A stretch of 13,997 bases of DNA from an uncultured Devosia sp. (GCA_934553185.1 CAKTFF010000023.1:1-13997); one strand, 5' to 3'. Numbered from the stretch's first letter, positions 1-7,097 are shown. The notes: generated by a model not told the origin, from the letters alone. Numbers and translations: made by a program.

Positions 1-147
1 TTCGGATCCCGGCTGGTGACGCGGGTGCTGGCGGCAGACTTCCGGGGCAGGGTGTCTATCGACTATGCGCGCGATGGCGTCGTATGCGAGTTGCGGGCGC
101 CGGCGGATAGCGTGTTAAGCGACACCGCCGCCGTGGAGGCGTTCTGA
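1..147 (+). CDS. C-terminal end of an HWE-type sensor histidine kinase (partial)
   Basis: The first 48 codons in frame 1 are open up to a TGA at 145-147; the gene begins before the window. The visible tail starts FGSRLVTRVLAADFRG and continues with VSIDYARDGVVCELRAP. A GFGSRL-type motif followed by a short beta hairpin ending in an L-x-x-P strand is the usual end of the ATPase domain in HWE/HisKA_2 kinases of alphaproteobacteria. The response regulator gene begins 3 nt after this stop, so the two are almost certainly co-transcribed and cognate partners. The sensor domains are outside the window, so the stimulus cannot be told. The family call rests on a short tail and is an inference supported by context. 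Confidence 0.7.
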   Translation, partial: FGSRLVTRVLAADFRGRVSIDYARDGVVCELRAPADSVLSDTAAVEAF

Positions 148-150
148 TCC

Positions 151-516
151 ATGGCGCATTTCAGACCCACCGTCCTCGTGGTCGAGGATGAAGCGCTGCT
201 GCGCATGGCGATCGTGGACCGGCTGGAGGAAGAGGGTTTTTTGACGCTTGAAGCGGCGGATGCGGACGAGGCTCTGCTGATCCTGGTCAACAATCTCGAC
301 GTGCGGCTGGTGTTCACCGATGTGGACATGCCCGGCTCAATGAATGGCATCAAGCTTGCGGCTGCTGTTCGGGACCGCTGGCCACCGATCAAGATCGTGG
401 TCACGTCAGGCTATCGCCAGGTGAACCTGGACGAATTGCCGGCTGAGGCGCAATTCGTGTCCAAGCCCTACAATGCCGACAAGATCATCGAGGCATTTCG
501 CCGGATGACCCACTAG
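151..516 (+). CDS. Single-domain CheY-like response regulator
   Basis: A 121-residue receiver domain without an output domain. The acidic pair is E12-D13, the phospho-acceptor is D57 in LVFTDVDMPG, the conserved threonine is T85 in VVTSG, and the switch lysine is K105 in SKPY. This is the full length of a receiver fold. The gene follows the kinase tail by 3 nt, so it is the likely phosphorylation target of that kinase. In this group such lone receivers often act as phosphate sinks or protein-binding switches rather than DNA-binding regulators, which is family knowledge and not visible here. Its TAG stop overlaps the stop of the convergent methyltransferase gene in a shared CTAG. Confidence 0.93.
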   Translation: MAHFRPTVLVVEDEALLRMAIVDRLEEEGFLTLEAADADEALLILVNNLDVRLVFTDVDMPGSMNGIKLAAAVRDRWPPIKIVVTSGYRQVNLDELPAEAQFVSKPYNADKIIEAFRRMTH

Positions 517-1181
517 GCCGGCTTGGTGGCGAACCAGATGATGTGGCGCGCGCCCTTGCCAGGGCGGGCGCGGGCGGTGACCTGTTCCACCGCCATGCCG
601 GACTGCCCCAGGCGTTTGGTGAAGGCCGCGTCCGGATAGGCGGACCAGACGGCGAGGTGTCCACCGGGGGCAAGAGCGCGCTTGCTGGCAGCCAGGCCTG
701 CGGCGCTGTAGAGGCGGTCATTGGCCGGGCGAAACAGGCCATCGGGGCCATTGTCGACATCAAGGAGGATGGCGTCGAAGGGGCGGCCAGCGGTGATGGC
801 CGTGGCGACATCGCCCTCGTGGATGCGGACGCGCGGATCATCAAGGCTCGTGCCATGGATGGCGCCCAGGGGGCCGCGGGCCCAGCGCACGACGGCTGGG
901 ACCAGTTCGGCAACGGTGATTTCGGCGCCGGGGCCGAAGCTCCCAAGCGCCGCGCGCAGGGTGAAGCCCATGCCCAGGCCGCCGATCAGGATGCGCGGCT
1001 TGGGTCGGTTGGTGAGCCTGGCGGCGGACTGGATGGCGAGTTGTTCCTCCGAGCCGCTTTCGCGGCTGTTCATCAGCCCGATCGTACCCGACATGATGGA
1101 ATATTCGGTGCCGCGCTGCATGAGGGTGAGCGCGCCACCGCCGGGCATGGTGGTTTCGTCGAGCTTGATCCAAGGCAGCAT
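513..1181 (-). CDS. Spermidine-synthase-like SAM-dependent methyltransferase fold protein
   Basis: A 222-residue protein with a Rossmann methyltransferase core. The nucleotide loop is ILIGGLGMGFTLRA (about 64-77), the acidic end of strand 2 is E92 in VAELVP, HEGD places an acid at 124, and FDAILLDVDNGPDG carries D141. The N-terminal beta region (LTLMQRGTEYSI) is like that of spermidine/spermine synthases. The glycine loop reads GGLGMG instead of the GGGDGG of true spermidine synthases, so aminopropyl transfer is doubtful and the substrate is unknown. The gene starts 4 nt after the stop of the sorbosone-dehydrogenase-like gene, so both probably share one mRNA. A start at 1181 gives the normal length for this short family. 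Confidence 0.82.
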   Translation of the reverse strand: MLPWIKLDETTMPGGGALTLMQRGTEYSIMSGTIGLMNSRESGSEEQLAIQSAARLTNRPKPRILIGGLGMGFTLRAALGSFGPGAEITVAELVPAVVRWARGPLGAIHGTSLDDPRVRIHEGDVATAITAGRPFDAILLDVDNGPDGLFRPANDRLYSAAGLAASKRALAPGGHLAVWSAYPDAAFTKRLGQSGMAVEQVTARARPGKGARHIIWFATKPA

Positions 1182-1185
1182 CGGT

Positions 1186-2481
1186 TTAGCTGCCGGTGAC
1201 GCGCCAGATCACGTCGCCCACATCGTCGGCCATCAGCACGGCGCCGTCTGCGGCAAGGGCGACGCCGACCGGGCGGCCATAGCTGTATTTCTCGTCGGGC
1301 GAGAGGAAGCCGGACAGGATGTCGCGCGGCAAGCCGACAGGGCGTCCGTCCTTGAAGCCGACAAAGGTCAGTTTGTAGCCGCTGAGCTTGCTGCGGTTCC
1401 AGGAGCCATGCTGGCCAATGGCCATGCCGGCGCCGAAGCCGGGCAGGGTGCCGTCGGGCAGCCAGCAAAGACCCAGCGACGCCGTGTGCCCGCCCAGGGC
1501 ATAATCGGGGGCGGTGGCGGATGCGACCAGTTCGGCGTTTTGCGGAACGCGGTCATCGACAACGCCCCAATAGCTGTAGGGCCAGCCATAAAAGCCGCCA
1601 TCGCGCACGGAGGTCAGGTAATCGGGCGGGGTTTCGTCGCCCAGGCCGTCGCGCTCGTTGACCACGGTCCAGAGCGAGCCGTTGGTGGGCTCCCAGGCCA
1701 TGCCGACCGGGTTGCGCAGGCCACCGGCAAAGATGCGGGACTGGCCCGTGCCAAGGTCCAGTTCGTGGATGCAGGCGCGGTCGATCTCGGCGTCCATGCC
1801 CTGGTCGCCGATATTGCTGAGCGAGCCGACCGCGACATAGAGCTTGGTGCCGTCGGCGCTGGCGATGAGGTTACGGGTCCAGTGGCCGCCGGGCTTTGTG
1901 TCCATCAGCTTGCGCGGGCTGGCGGTGATCCGGGTGGCGCCGACCTCGAACGGATAGGCGAGAACGGCGTCGCTGGCGCCGACATAAAGGGTGTCGCCGA
2001 TAACCACCATGCCGAAGGGCTGGCGGACATGGCTGATCAGCGTGTGGCGGGTTTCGGCAATGCCGTCGCCGTCGGCGTCGCGCAGGAGGATGATGCTGTT
2101 GGGGCTGGCGCCCGAGGCGCGGGCGCGCTTCATGGTTGCCGACATGGCATGATCGAACAGCGACGACGGCTTGCCGTCTTCGCCCATGGACTGGGCCACA
2201 AGGACATCGCCATTGGGCAGAACATACATGTGGCGGGGATGGTCGAGCCCGGTGGCGAAGGCATTGACCTTGAGGCCAGGGGCAGCCTTGGGCGTGTGAC
2301 CGGGCGCCCAGCCCTGGGCCGTCGGCATCTTGAGGGTGGGGACTTTCCCTTGCGGCTTGGCATCGGGCATGACGGGAGAGGGACCGTAAACAGCCGGAAC
2401 GGCTGGCTCGCGCGAATGGCGGACGGCAACGGCGACGGAGCCAACGGCCGCGACGAGGCTGGCGAAAATGGAGTCAGACAT
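1186..2481 (-). CDS. PQQ-dependent sugar (sorbosone) dehydrogenase-like beta-propeller protein
   Basis: I chose the ATG at 2481 (431 residues) because it opens with a hydrophobic anchor or signal (about residues 5-20) and has AGGGA a few bases upstream; the frame stays open to 2643 but the extra residues look like leader. The body matches the sorbosone dehydrogenase/soluble glucose dehydrogenase family: GLDHPRHMYVLPNGDVLVAQS near the first blade, RNPVGMAWEP, NERDGLGDETPPDYL, GFYGWPYSYWG, IGQHGSWNRS and a final YGRPVGVALAADG blade. Family members oxidise sugars or sugar aldehydes in the periplasm with PQQ and pass electrons to the respiratory chain. No PQQ biosynthesis gene is visible here, and many relatives are uncharacterised, so the substrate is open. 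It heads a two-gene unit with the methyltransferase-like gene. Confidence 0.85.
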   Translation of the reverse strand: MSDSIFASLVAAVGSVAVAVRHSREPAVPAVYGPSPVMPDAKPQGKVPTLKMPTAQGWAPGHTPKAAPGLKVNAFATGLDHPRHMYVLPNGDVLVAQSMGEDGKPSSLFDHAMSATMKRARASGASPNSIILLRDADGDGIAETRHTLISHVRQPFGMVVIGDTLYVGASDAVLAYPFEVGATRITASPRKLMDTKPGGHWTRNLIASADGTKLYVAVGSLSNIGDQGMDAEIDRACIHELDLGTGQSRIFAGGLRNPVGMAWEPTNGSLWTVVNERDGLGDETPPDYLTSVRDGGFYGWPYSYWGVVDDRVPQNAELVASATAPDYALGGHTASLGLCWLPDGTLPGFGAGMAIGQHGSWNRSKLSGYKLTFVGFKDGRPVGLPRDILSGFLSPDEKYSYGRPVGVALAADGAVLMADDVGDVIWRVTGS

Positions 2482-2687
2482 GGGAGGTCCCTGGAAAGAG
2501 ATGCGTTGCGGTGGTTGTGCCATTGGCTGGGCGGGAATGCCAGCAAGTGTTGCGCGCAATGCGTGCGCGAGCAGCACAGGGGCTCGGGTTAGGTCGGCGG
2601 TATTTCTCCGCTCGTGTCGAGGGGAGAGAGTCCCTCGGGTCAAGCTCGAGGGGAGCGATTGTGGGTGGGGGTGTTCAGTGGCTCAGG

Positions 2688-3263
2688 TCAGTAAACGCGG
2701 ATGGAGGACAGGTTGTGCCGCAGGTATTGGTCGAGAACGGGCTGGTCGCCGGTGACGCGTTCGCAGTAGCTCTGGAAAAAACGATCGCGGCAGACGTCCG
2801 CCGAGCCTTCGCCCAAGACGCGGACGGAGGAGAAGGCATTGTCGAGGCCGACCAGCGCCAGATCATTGTAGGTGCGCCCTGGATTGATGCAGAACTCGCC
2901 GCCCGAATAATTCGTGCCCTGATAGAAGCACATGGTGGCGCCCTGGGGATAGCCGGTCATCATCTCGGGGAAGGGAGCAGAGGTGCGGCCAAAAACGATG
3001 TTGCCCTTGTTGGTCCAGCCGCGGCCGGTGGGGCCATCGACAACGCACCAGAGACGCTGGCAGCGCAGAACCTTGATCTGGGTGTCGGCGACGATGTCGC
3101 CAGTGATGTCATAGGCGTTGCCCGGTCCACTGCGCAGCACCATCGGTGCGGTGCTCCAGGCCAGAGTGCCTGATTCCGACGCGGCGAAGGCTGAAGACGG
3201 CGCCAGGCTGAAGACAGCCAAGAGGCTGGTGATGGAAAACAGAAGGCGGCCGAAGCGACGCAT
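2688..3263 (-). CDS. Secreted SH3 plus beta/gamma-crystallin-like protein (short paralog)
   Basis: I chose ATG 3263 (191 residues) because it begins a classical signal peptide, MRRFGRLLFS followed by a hydrophobic stretch and an AFA cleavage site near residue 27. Residues about 33-92 form a bacterial SH3 domain (LRSGPGNAYD, CQRLWCVVD, RGWTNKGN). Residues about 109-191 form a cysteine-rich domain like beta/gamma-crystallins and the I36 inhibitor family, with two Greek-key-like halves (MCFYQGTNYSGGEFC; then VC, SYC and a final SSIRVY). It is most likely an extracytoplasmic protein acting in the envelope; its ligand is unknown. The next gene upstream (3381-4052) has the same architecture and motif order, so the two are tandem paralogs. 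No strong U-tract terminator is visible after this gene. Confidence 0.83.
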   Translation of the reverse strand: MRRFGRLLFSITSLLAVFSLAPSSAFAASESGTLAWSTAPMVLRSGPGNAYDITGDIVADTQIKVLRCQRLWCVVDGPTGRGWTNKGNIVFGRTSAPFPEMMTGYPQGATMCFYQGTNYSGGEFCINPGRTYNDLALVGLDNAFSSVRVLGEGSADVCRDRFFQSYCERVTGDQPVLDQYLRHNLSSIRVY

Positions 3264-3323
3264 TGGTGGACCCGTGCTTTTGTTTAAGGCCTGCAGCTTA
3301 ACGCGGCCAACCCAATGCTCCAA

Positions 3324-3356
3324 GCAAAGAAAAGGCGCAGCCGCGTGGCTGCGCCT
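3324..3356 (-). terminator. Intrinsic terminator of the long SH3/crystallin gene
   Basis: A perfect 10-bp stem (AGGCGCAGCC at 3333-3342 with GGCTGCGCCT at 3347-3356, 4-nt loop) is followed on the minus strand by TTTTCTTTG. It lies 25 nt after the stop at 3381. It should separate the transcript of the long paralog from the short paralog, which starts at 3263. Confidence 0.85.
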
Positions 3357-3380
3357 CCATTTGCTGCTTGCGAACCGGGT

Positions 3381-4052
3381 TTAGCGAACGCGGATCGAAG
3401 CGATGTAGTCGTCGAAGTCACCCAGCGAGGAGGCGCTGGTGGTGTAGGTGCGGCAGTTGCGATAGCCGGGCTCGGAGCAAACCTGAACCGACAGGCCATC
3501 GGCATTGTCGATCGAGGAGATGCGGTCGGTCCAGTTGCCGAGATCGCGAACGCTTTCGCCTTCTTCGAGGCAGAAGCTGGTGCCGCGCTGGCTGGTGCGA
3601 TCGTAGAAGCAGGCTTCACCGAAAACAGGAGCTGGGGTTGGGCGAACAACCGGCGGCTGGGGGGCAGGCTGCGGCTGAGGCTGGCCAATCCCGAAGTTGA
3701 TGGTCGGGCCGTTGCCGCCGCCGATGGTCACGCCAAAGCCCGTATTAGGCTGAACAGGCGTCGCGGTCGTGACGCCACTGCGATTAAGATAAGTAGAAGA
3801 GATCCAGCCGTCGGGGCCAGGCTTGGCCACGTAGCACCAGGAGCCCTGGCACTGCTGCACATCGACAGAGGTGCCACGGGTGGCGGTGTCGACCACGGCA
3901 TAGTTAGTGCCCGGACCGGAGCGAACGTTGACATTGCCCGTCACGGTGCCGGGGGCAGCATAGGCTGCGGGCAGGAAAACAACAACAGCCGTTGCCGCGA
4001 CAGCAACGCCCGTGGCAATGTTGAGCAGCATCTTTCGGTTGTGACGGTTCAT
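3381..4052 (-). CDS. Secreted SH3 plus beta/gamma-crystallin-like protein (long paralog)
   Basis: The ATG at 4052 has a good ribosome binding site (GAGGAG 5 nt upstream) and opens a signal peptide (MNRHNRKMLL, hydrophobic core, AYA near residue 32), so the open stretch to 4124 is not used. The protein has 223 residues. An SH3 domain covers about 36-92 (VNVRSGPGTNY, CQGSWCYVA, DGWISSTYLN). A low-complexity linker of Gly, Asn, then Gln-Pro and Pro repeats covers about 95-142. The crystallin-like domain covers about 147-223 (ACFYDRTSQRGTSFC, SSIDNADGLSVQVC, ending IASIRVR). The domain order and cysteine positions match the neighbour at 2688-3263, but the linker is much longer here. It is probably exported; the function is unknown. 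Confidence 0.85.
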   Translation of the reverse strand: MNRHNRKMLLNIATGVAVAATAVVVFLPAAYAAPGTVTGNVNVRSGPGTNYAVVDTATRGTSVDVQQCQGSWCYVAKPGPDGWISSTYLNRSGVTTATPVQPNTGFGVTIGGGNGPTINFGIGQPQPQPAPQPPVVRPTPAPVFGEACFYDRTSQRGTSFCLEEGESVRDLGNWTDRISSIDNADGLSVQVCSEPGYRNCRTYTTSASSLGDFDDYIASIRVR

Positions 4053-4276
4053 TCTCGGCTCCTCTGCGCTGGCACGGTCGGTCCCGACTATCGGAACGAC
4101 GCTTTGCGACCGGCGGCGCTGCATCTGATTTGTTCAAGAAACGGAGGGGGCTGGAAAAGAGTTCCCTTCCGGTCCGCGCCGGCTGCGGGCCTGTTTTGGT
4201 CAGGCTTGCCGGTGCGTTAAGGCGCAATAATCACCCCCAGGCTGAATGGGGTCTGAACGCCGCGCGAGCGATCCGT

Positions 4277-4663
4277 TCAGGGGCGGATGGTGCGCTTGCT
4301 GCCATCCTCGGCTAGGGCCACATAGATGAAACGCCCGTCGGTAACCTTGACCCGATCGGCAATGCGGTTGCGGCGCGCCCATGCCTCCATGGAGATGGTG
4401 ATGGAGGTGTTTCCGACCCGCTCGACGCTGGTATAGACGCATAGAATATCGCCCACCTTGACCGGGGCGATGAAGGTCATGGCTTCCACCGCCACGGTGA
4501 CGACGCGGCCGCCGGTGCGTTCCACAGCGGCAATGGCGCCGGCAATGTCCATCTGGCTCATGACCCAGCCGCCGAAAATGTCCCCGGCCGGATTGGTGTC
4601 GGCGGGCATGGCCAGGGTGCGGATGGTGAGAAGGCCGGTCGGTTCAAGAGCGGGACTGGTCAT
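4277..4663 (-). CDS. yciA: YciA-type acyl-CoA thioesterase (hotdog fold)
   Basis: ATG 4663 gives 128 residues, close to the usual length of YciA, and has AAAGGA about 8 nt upstream inside the end of tdk. The signature is MPADTNPAGDIFGGW followed by VMSQMD, with N24 and the catalytic-type D39 in the positions known for YciA hydrolases; the second half (VEAMTFIAPVKVGD, ISMEAWARR) completes one hotdog domain. The family hydrolyses short to long acyl-CoA esters in the cytoplasm and is thought to tune the acyl-CoA pool. The gene begins 2 nt after the tdk stop, so translation is probably coupled. The pairing with thymidine kinase has no obvious metabolic logic. Confidence 0.92.
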   Translation of the reverse strand: MTSPALEPTGLLTIRTLAMPADTNPAGDIFGGWVMSQMDIAGAIAAVERTGGRVVTVAVEAMTFIAPVKVGDILCVYTSVERVGNTSITISMEAWARRNRIADRVKVTDGRFIYVALAEDGSKRTIRP

Positions 4664-4665
4664 GA

Positions 4666-5259
4666 TCAGGGTCCTTTCACCGGCCAGCGGCCGACAGCTT
4701 CTTCCCAGTGCTTGCGGCAAAGAGAAACATAAACCGACTTTTCAATCGACACCTGCTCGCCGGCGGTGAGCACCCGACCGTCCGCGCTCTGGCGCACGAC
4801 CATGGTGGCCTTGGCGCCGCATTCGCAGATGGTGCGAATCTCGCGCAGCACATCGGCGATGGCGAGCAATTGTTCGGAGCCGGGAAACAGCTTGCCCTGA
4901 AAATCGGTGCGAAGGCCGAAGCACATGACGGGGATACGCAGGCGATCGCTGACCCGGGCGAGTTGCCAGACCTGGTCGGGCGTGAGGAATTGCGCCTCAT
5001 CAACAAAGACGCAGTCGACCTTGCCGGTTTCACCTTCTTCGCGGATGGATTGATAAAGATCGTCGTCAGCGGAGTAGAGAGCGGCCGGCTCGCTGATGCC
5101 GATGCGGGACGAGATCAGGCCGACGCCGTCTTCGACGTAGAGCGAAGAGGTATAGAGCAGCGGCCGCATGCCGCGCTCGCGGTAATTATAGGCAGCCTGC
5201 AGCAGCAAGGTGGACTTGCCGGCATTCATCGCCGCATAGGAAAAGTAGAGCTTGGCCAT
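4666..5259 (-). CDS. tdk: Thymidine kinase (class II, TK1-like)
   Basis: I chose ATG 5259 (197 residues) because the protein then begins MAKLYFSYAAMNAGKS, as in Escherichia coli Tdk; the frame is open to 5523, but the extra 88 codons are Pro/Arg-rich and outside the family. The P-loop is AMNAGKS (residues 10-16), the Walker B and catalytic acid lie in FVDEAQF (D87, E88), the lasso and thymidine region includes FGLRTDFQGKLFPGS, and the structural zinc site is C145, C147, C181 and H184 (ICECG and LCRKH). It phosphorylates thymidine to dTMP in the salvage pathway. The ribosome binding site is weak. An intrinsic terminator sits 57 nt before the start, which suggests either attenuation or an internal promoter. 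Confidence 0.95.
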   Translation of the reverse strand: MAKLYFSYAAMNAGKSTLLLQAAYNYRERGMRPLLYTSSLYVEDGVGLISSRIGISEPAALYSADDDLYQSIREEGETGKVDCVFVDEAQFLTPDQVWQLARVSDRLRIPVMCFGLRTDFQGKLFPGSEQLLAIADVLREIRTICECGAKATMVVRQSADGRVLTAGEQVSIEKSVYVSLCRKHWEEAVGRWPVKGP

Positions 5260-5587
5260 GGCGCCGTTGTGCCGGAGCGGGGGCTTGCGGGCGAGGGTGA
5301 ATTTGGATGCTCCACAAAAAAGAGGCCGCCCGAAGGGGGCGGCCAGAATGCAGGCTGGGCATGGGAGAGGCGGAGGGTAGCCGGCTCTCGCAAGACCACG
5401 GCGTCGGGGCGAACGCGCGGCCGGGGACCGGGCCTTTGGGGAAACGGCCGGGACCGTGTCATTGCTAGCAGCGTCGTGTGACGCGGTGATGACGCGAGGG
5501 TGTGCGGGCCTGAAGGGCAGCACGTGTTCGTTCAGTGTCAGTTCAGCCGAGATGGGATAGGTTGGGTGATGTTGAAGGAGTTTATCG
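5260..5587. other. Intergenic region between divergent tdk and the DUF2147 gene
   Basis: This 328-nt stretch carries no convincing gene. It must hold the promoters of tdk (leftward) and of the DUF2147 gene (rightward). The only well-defined element is the minus-strand terminator hairpin at 5316-5344. The minus strand is open in the tdk frame throughout, but the translation is Pro/Arg-rich without family resemblance. The right edge carries AAGGAG about 7 nt before the ATG at 5588, a good ribosome binding site. I could not identify a tRNA, a riboswitch core or a clear -35/-10 pair. Confidence 0.6.
5316..5344 (-). terminator. Intrinsic terminator inside the tdk leader
   Basis: GGCCGCCC at 5324-5331 pairs with GGGCGGCC at 5337-5344 around a 5-nt loop. 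On the minus strand it is followed by TCTTTTTTG. It points towards tdk and lies 57 nt before its start codon, with no recognisable gene upstream on that strand. It therefore fits a leader attenuator or the 3' end of a short leftward RNA. Confidence 0.72.
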
Positions 5588-5974
5588 ATGCAGAAACTGT
5601 TCGCGGCTTTTGCCGTGCTGGCGCTTGTGGCGCAGCCTGTCGTGGCGGCATCACCCGAAGGGGTGTGGGAAATCGAAATGCGCGACAGCCGCTACAATGT
5701 GGAGCTGTGCGGGGATGACGGCACGGATCTGTGCGGAACGCTGATCTGGCTGGGCAGGGGCGCCGACAACAAGGAAAACCTGCCCTATCTCAACACGCTG
5801 ATGATCGACCATGCAGAGCAGGTGGACGATAATGAGTGGAAGGGCGATCTCCATATCTACGGGCAGACGGCGAACGGCACGATTACCCAGGTGAGCGATG
5901 ACGAGATCACGCTCAAGGGGTGCGTCGCCTTTGTGCTTTGCAAGACGTACAAGATGTATCGGTATGAGGATTAG
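5588..5974 (+). CDS. DUF2147-family exported protein
   Basis: A 128-residue protein with a signal peptide (MQKLFAAFAVLALV..., cleavage near VVAA at 20-21) and AAGGAG about 7 nt before the ATG. The mature part matches DUF2147: EGVWEIE at the start, VELCGDDGTDLCGTLIWLG with paired cysteines, a central W-K-G-D strand, then LKGCVAFVLCKTYKMYR. The family is a small periplasmic beta-barrel-like (lipocalin-like) fold of unknown function. The gene stands alone, divergent from tdk and followed by palindromic repeats. It is slightly shorter than many relatives. Confidence 0.85.
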   Translation: MQKLFAAFAVLALVAQPVVAASPEGVWEIEMRDSRYNVELCGDDGTDLCGTLIWLGRGADNKENLPYLNTLMIDHAEQVDDNEWKGDLHIYGQTANGTITQVSDDEITLKGCVAFVLCKTYKMYRYED

Positions 5975-5994
5975 GGGCTGAGACTTGGTGCCGC

Positions 5995-6027
5995 GCCCTC
6001 GTGGTTCGACAGGCTCACCATGAGGGC
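5995..6027. repeat. REP-like palindromic repeat, copy 1
   Basis: GCCCTCGTGG pairs with CCATGAGGGC (10 bp with one G-U pair), enclosing TTCGACAGGCTCA. It lies 21 nt after the DUF2147 stop. It matches copy 2 at 7053-7086 over most of its length, and the second base pair of the stem differs in both arms (C-G here, A-T there). Such intergenic palindromes are common in alphaproteobacterial genomes. Confidence 0.75.
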
Positions 6028-6051
6028 TACTTTAGCACGGAGCTATCTTTA

Positions 6052-6098
6052 GCCCTTATGGTGAGGCGGGAGCGGAGCGACCCTTGATCGACGAGGGC
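6052..6098. repeat. Degenerate, inverted REP-like element
   Basis: The stretch begins GCCCTTATGGTGAGG, which is the inverse complement of the right arm of copy 1 with one mismatch, and ends GACGAGGGC. Its ends can pair (GCCCTT with GAGGGC, one wobble). Copy 1 and this element thus form an inverted pair about 25 nt apart, 7 nt before the 3' end of the EamA gene, and could act as a double-sided 3' end structure. Confidence 0.5.
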
Positions 6099-6104
6099 GT
6101 GCCC

Positions 6105-7010
6105 CTAGTTGGTCGTTCGGGCCATATGCGCCTGTCGCTTGGCCCAGAGCGGGGGGAGGGTTTCGACGGCGACCACGGCGATGAAGATGAGGGCGGCGCC
6201 GGCATAGCCGATGGGCGGCAGGCGTTCGCCCAGGAGGAGGGCGCCGCCGAGGGCTGCAAACAGTGACTCGGCTGACAGGATGATGGCGGCATTGGCGGGC
6301 GGCACATATTGCTGGCCAATGGCCTGGAAGGTGAAGGCCACAGCGGTGGATAGAATGCCGGCATAGGCGAGCTGCATCCAGCCAGCCGAGATGCCGTCCA
6401 AGGTTGGTGTTTCAAACACCAGTGCGCCAGCCATGGCGATGGCGCCGCCGACCAGAAAGCTGATGGCGGAAACGAAGATGGGCAGGCCGGTGATGCGGGC
6501 GACATAGCCCAGCGTCATGACATGGAGCGCCCAGAACACGGCGCTGATGACCACGAGACCATCGCCGCCGTTGAAGCTCGCCAAGCCGCCGCCGTTGAGA
6601 AAATAGATGCCCACAAGTGCCAGCGGCACGCAGACCAGAACGATCGGGTGGGGGCGGGTGCGGAATAGCACGAAGCCAAGGACTGGCACGAAGAAGACGT
6701 AAAGTCCGGTGAGGAAACCGGCATTGGTTGCTGTGGTCGTGGCAAGCCCGGTTTGCTGCAGCCAGGAGCCGAGGAAAAACACCAGGCTCAGTAGGCCGAC
6801 CAGCCACCATTGTTGCGCGGTAAGCGGTTCGGGGCGGCGGCGGCGTTCCCACAGTGCCAGAGGCAGGATGCAGAGCCCACCGATGAGGAAGCGGACCCCG
6901 GAAAAGGTCAGCGGTCCCATCGTGTCCATGGCGGACTTTTGCGCCGTGAAGGCCATGCCCCACAGCATGGTGCAGATAACGAGCAGCAGGGCGGCAAAGG
7001 GGCGGGACAT
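6105..7010 (-). CDS. EamA/DMT-family inner-membrane transporter
   Basis: ATG 7010 gives 301 residues, typical for the drug/metabolite transporter superfamily with two EamA repeats and ten membrane helices. The first repeat opens with FAALLLVICTMLWGMAFTAQK and contains the R-F-L-I-G-G turn after helix 2 (SGVRFLIGG); the second starts near SAVFWALHVMTLGYVARITG and ends with SAESLFAALGGALLLGERLP, followed by the last helix. The tail KRQAHMARTTN is basic. DMT members export or import small metabolites or amino acids; the substrate cannot be told. The gene is downstream of the class V aminotransferase-like gene and is enclosed by REP-like palindromes on both sides. Confidence 0.9.
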   Translation of the reverse strand: MSRPFAALLLVICTMLWGMAFTAQKSAMDTMGPLTFSGVRFLIGGLCILPLALWERRRRPEPLTAQQWWLVGLLSLVFFLGSWLQQTGLATTTATNAGFLTGLYVFFVPVLGFVLFRTRPHPIVLVCVPLALVGIYFLNGGGLASFNGGDGLVVISAVFWALHVMTLGYVARITGLPIFVSAISFLVGGAIAMAGALVFETPTLDGISAGWMQLAYAGILSTAVAFTFQAIGQQYVPPANAAIILSAESLFAALGGALLLGERLPPIGYAGAALIFIAVVAVETLPPLWAKRQAHMARTTN

Positions 7011-7052
7011 GGGTGATCCATCAGGACGAGATCGCGGCAAGGCTGGTGGCAC

Positions 7053-7086
7053 GACCTCGTGGTTCGTTTAGGCTCACCATGAGGTC
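7053..7086. repeat. REP-like palindromic repeat, copy 2
   Basis: GACCTCGTGG pairs with CCATGAGGTC, with an inner TTCGTTTAGGCTCA. Compared with copy 1 at 5995-6027 the stem shows a compensatory change and the loop differs by a few bases. It lies between the stop of the cysteine-desulfurase-like gene (7098) and the EamA start (7010). Confidence 0.75.
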
Positions 7087-7097
7087 TACTGAAAGCG

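Noticed and set aside
721..2592. Plus-strand open frame of 623 codons
   Set aside because: It lies antisense to the sorbosone-dehydrogenase-like and methyltransferase-like genes. Its translation is Ala/Gly/Asp-rich without any family motif; long antisense frames are usual in high-GC DNA.
2591..2687. CGAGGG/CCCTCG inverted repeats before the sorbosone-dehydrogenase-like gene as a terminator
   Set aside because: Alternative stems can form, but there is no U-tract in either direction. It may be only part of the leader.
5260..5523. N-terminal extension of thymidine kinase to 5523
   Set aside because: The extra 88 residues are Pro/Arg-rich, cross the terminator hairpin, and lie outside the family; ATG 5259 gives the canonical N-terminus.
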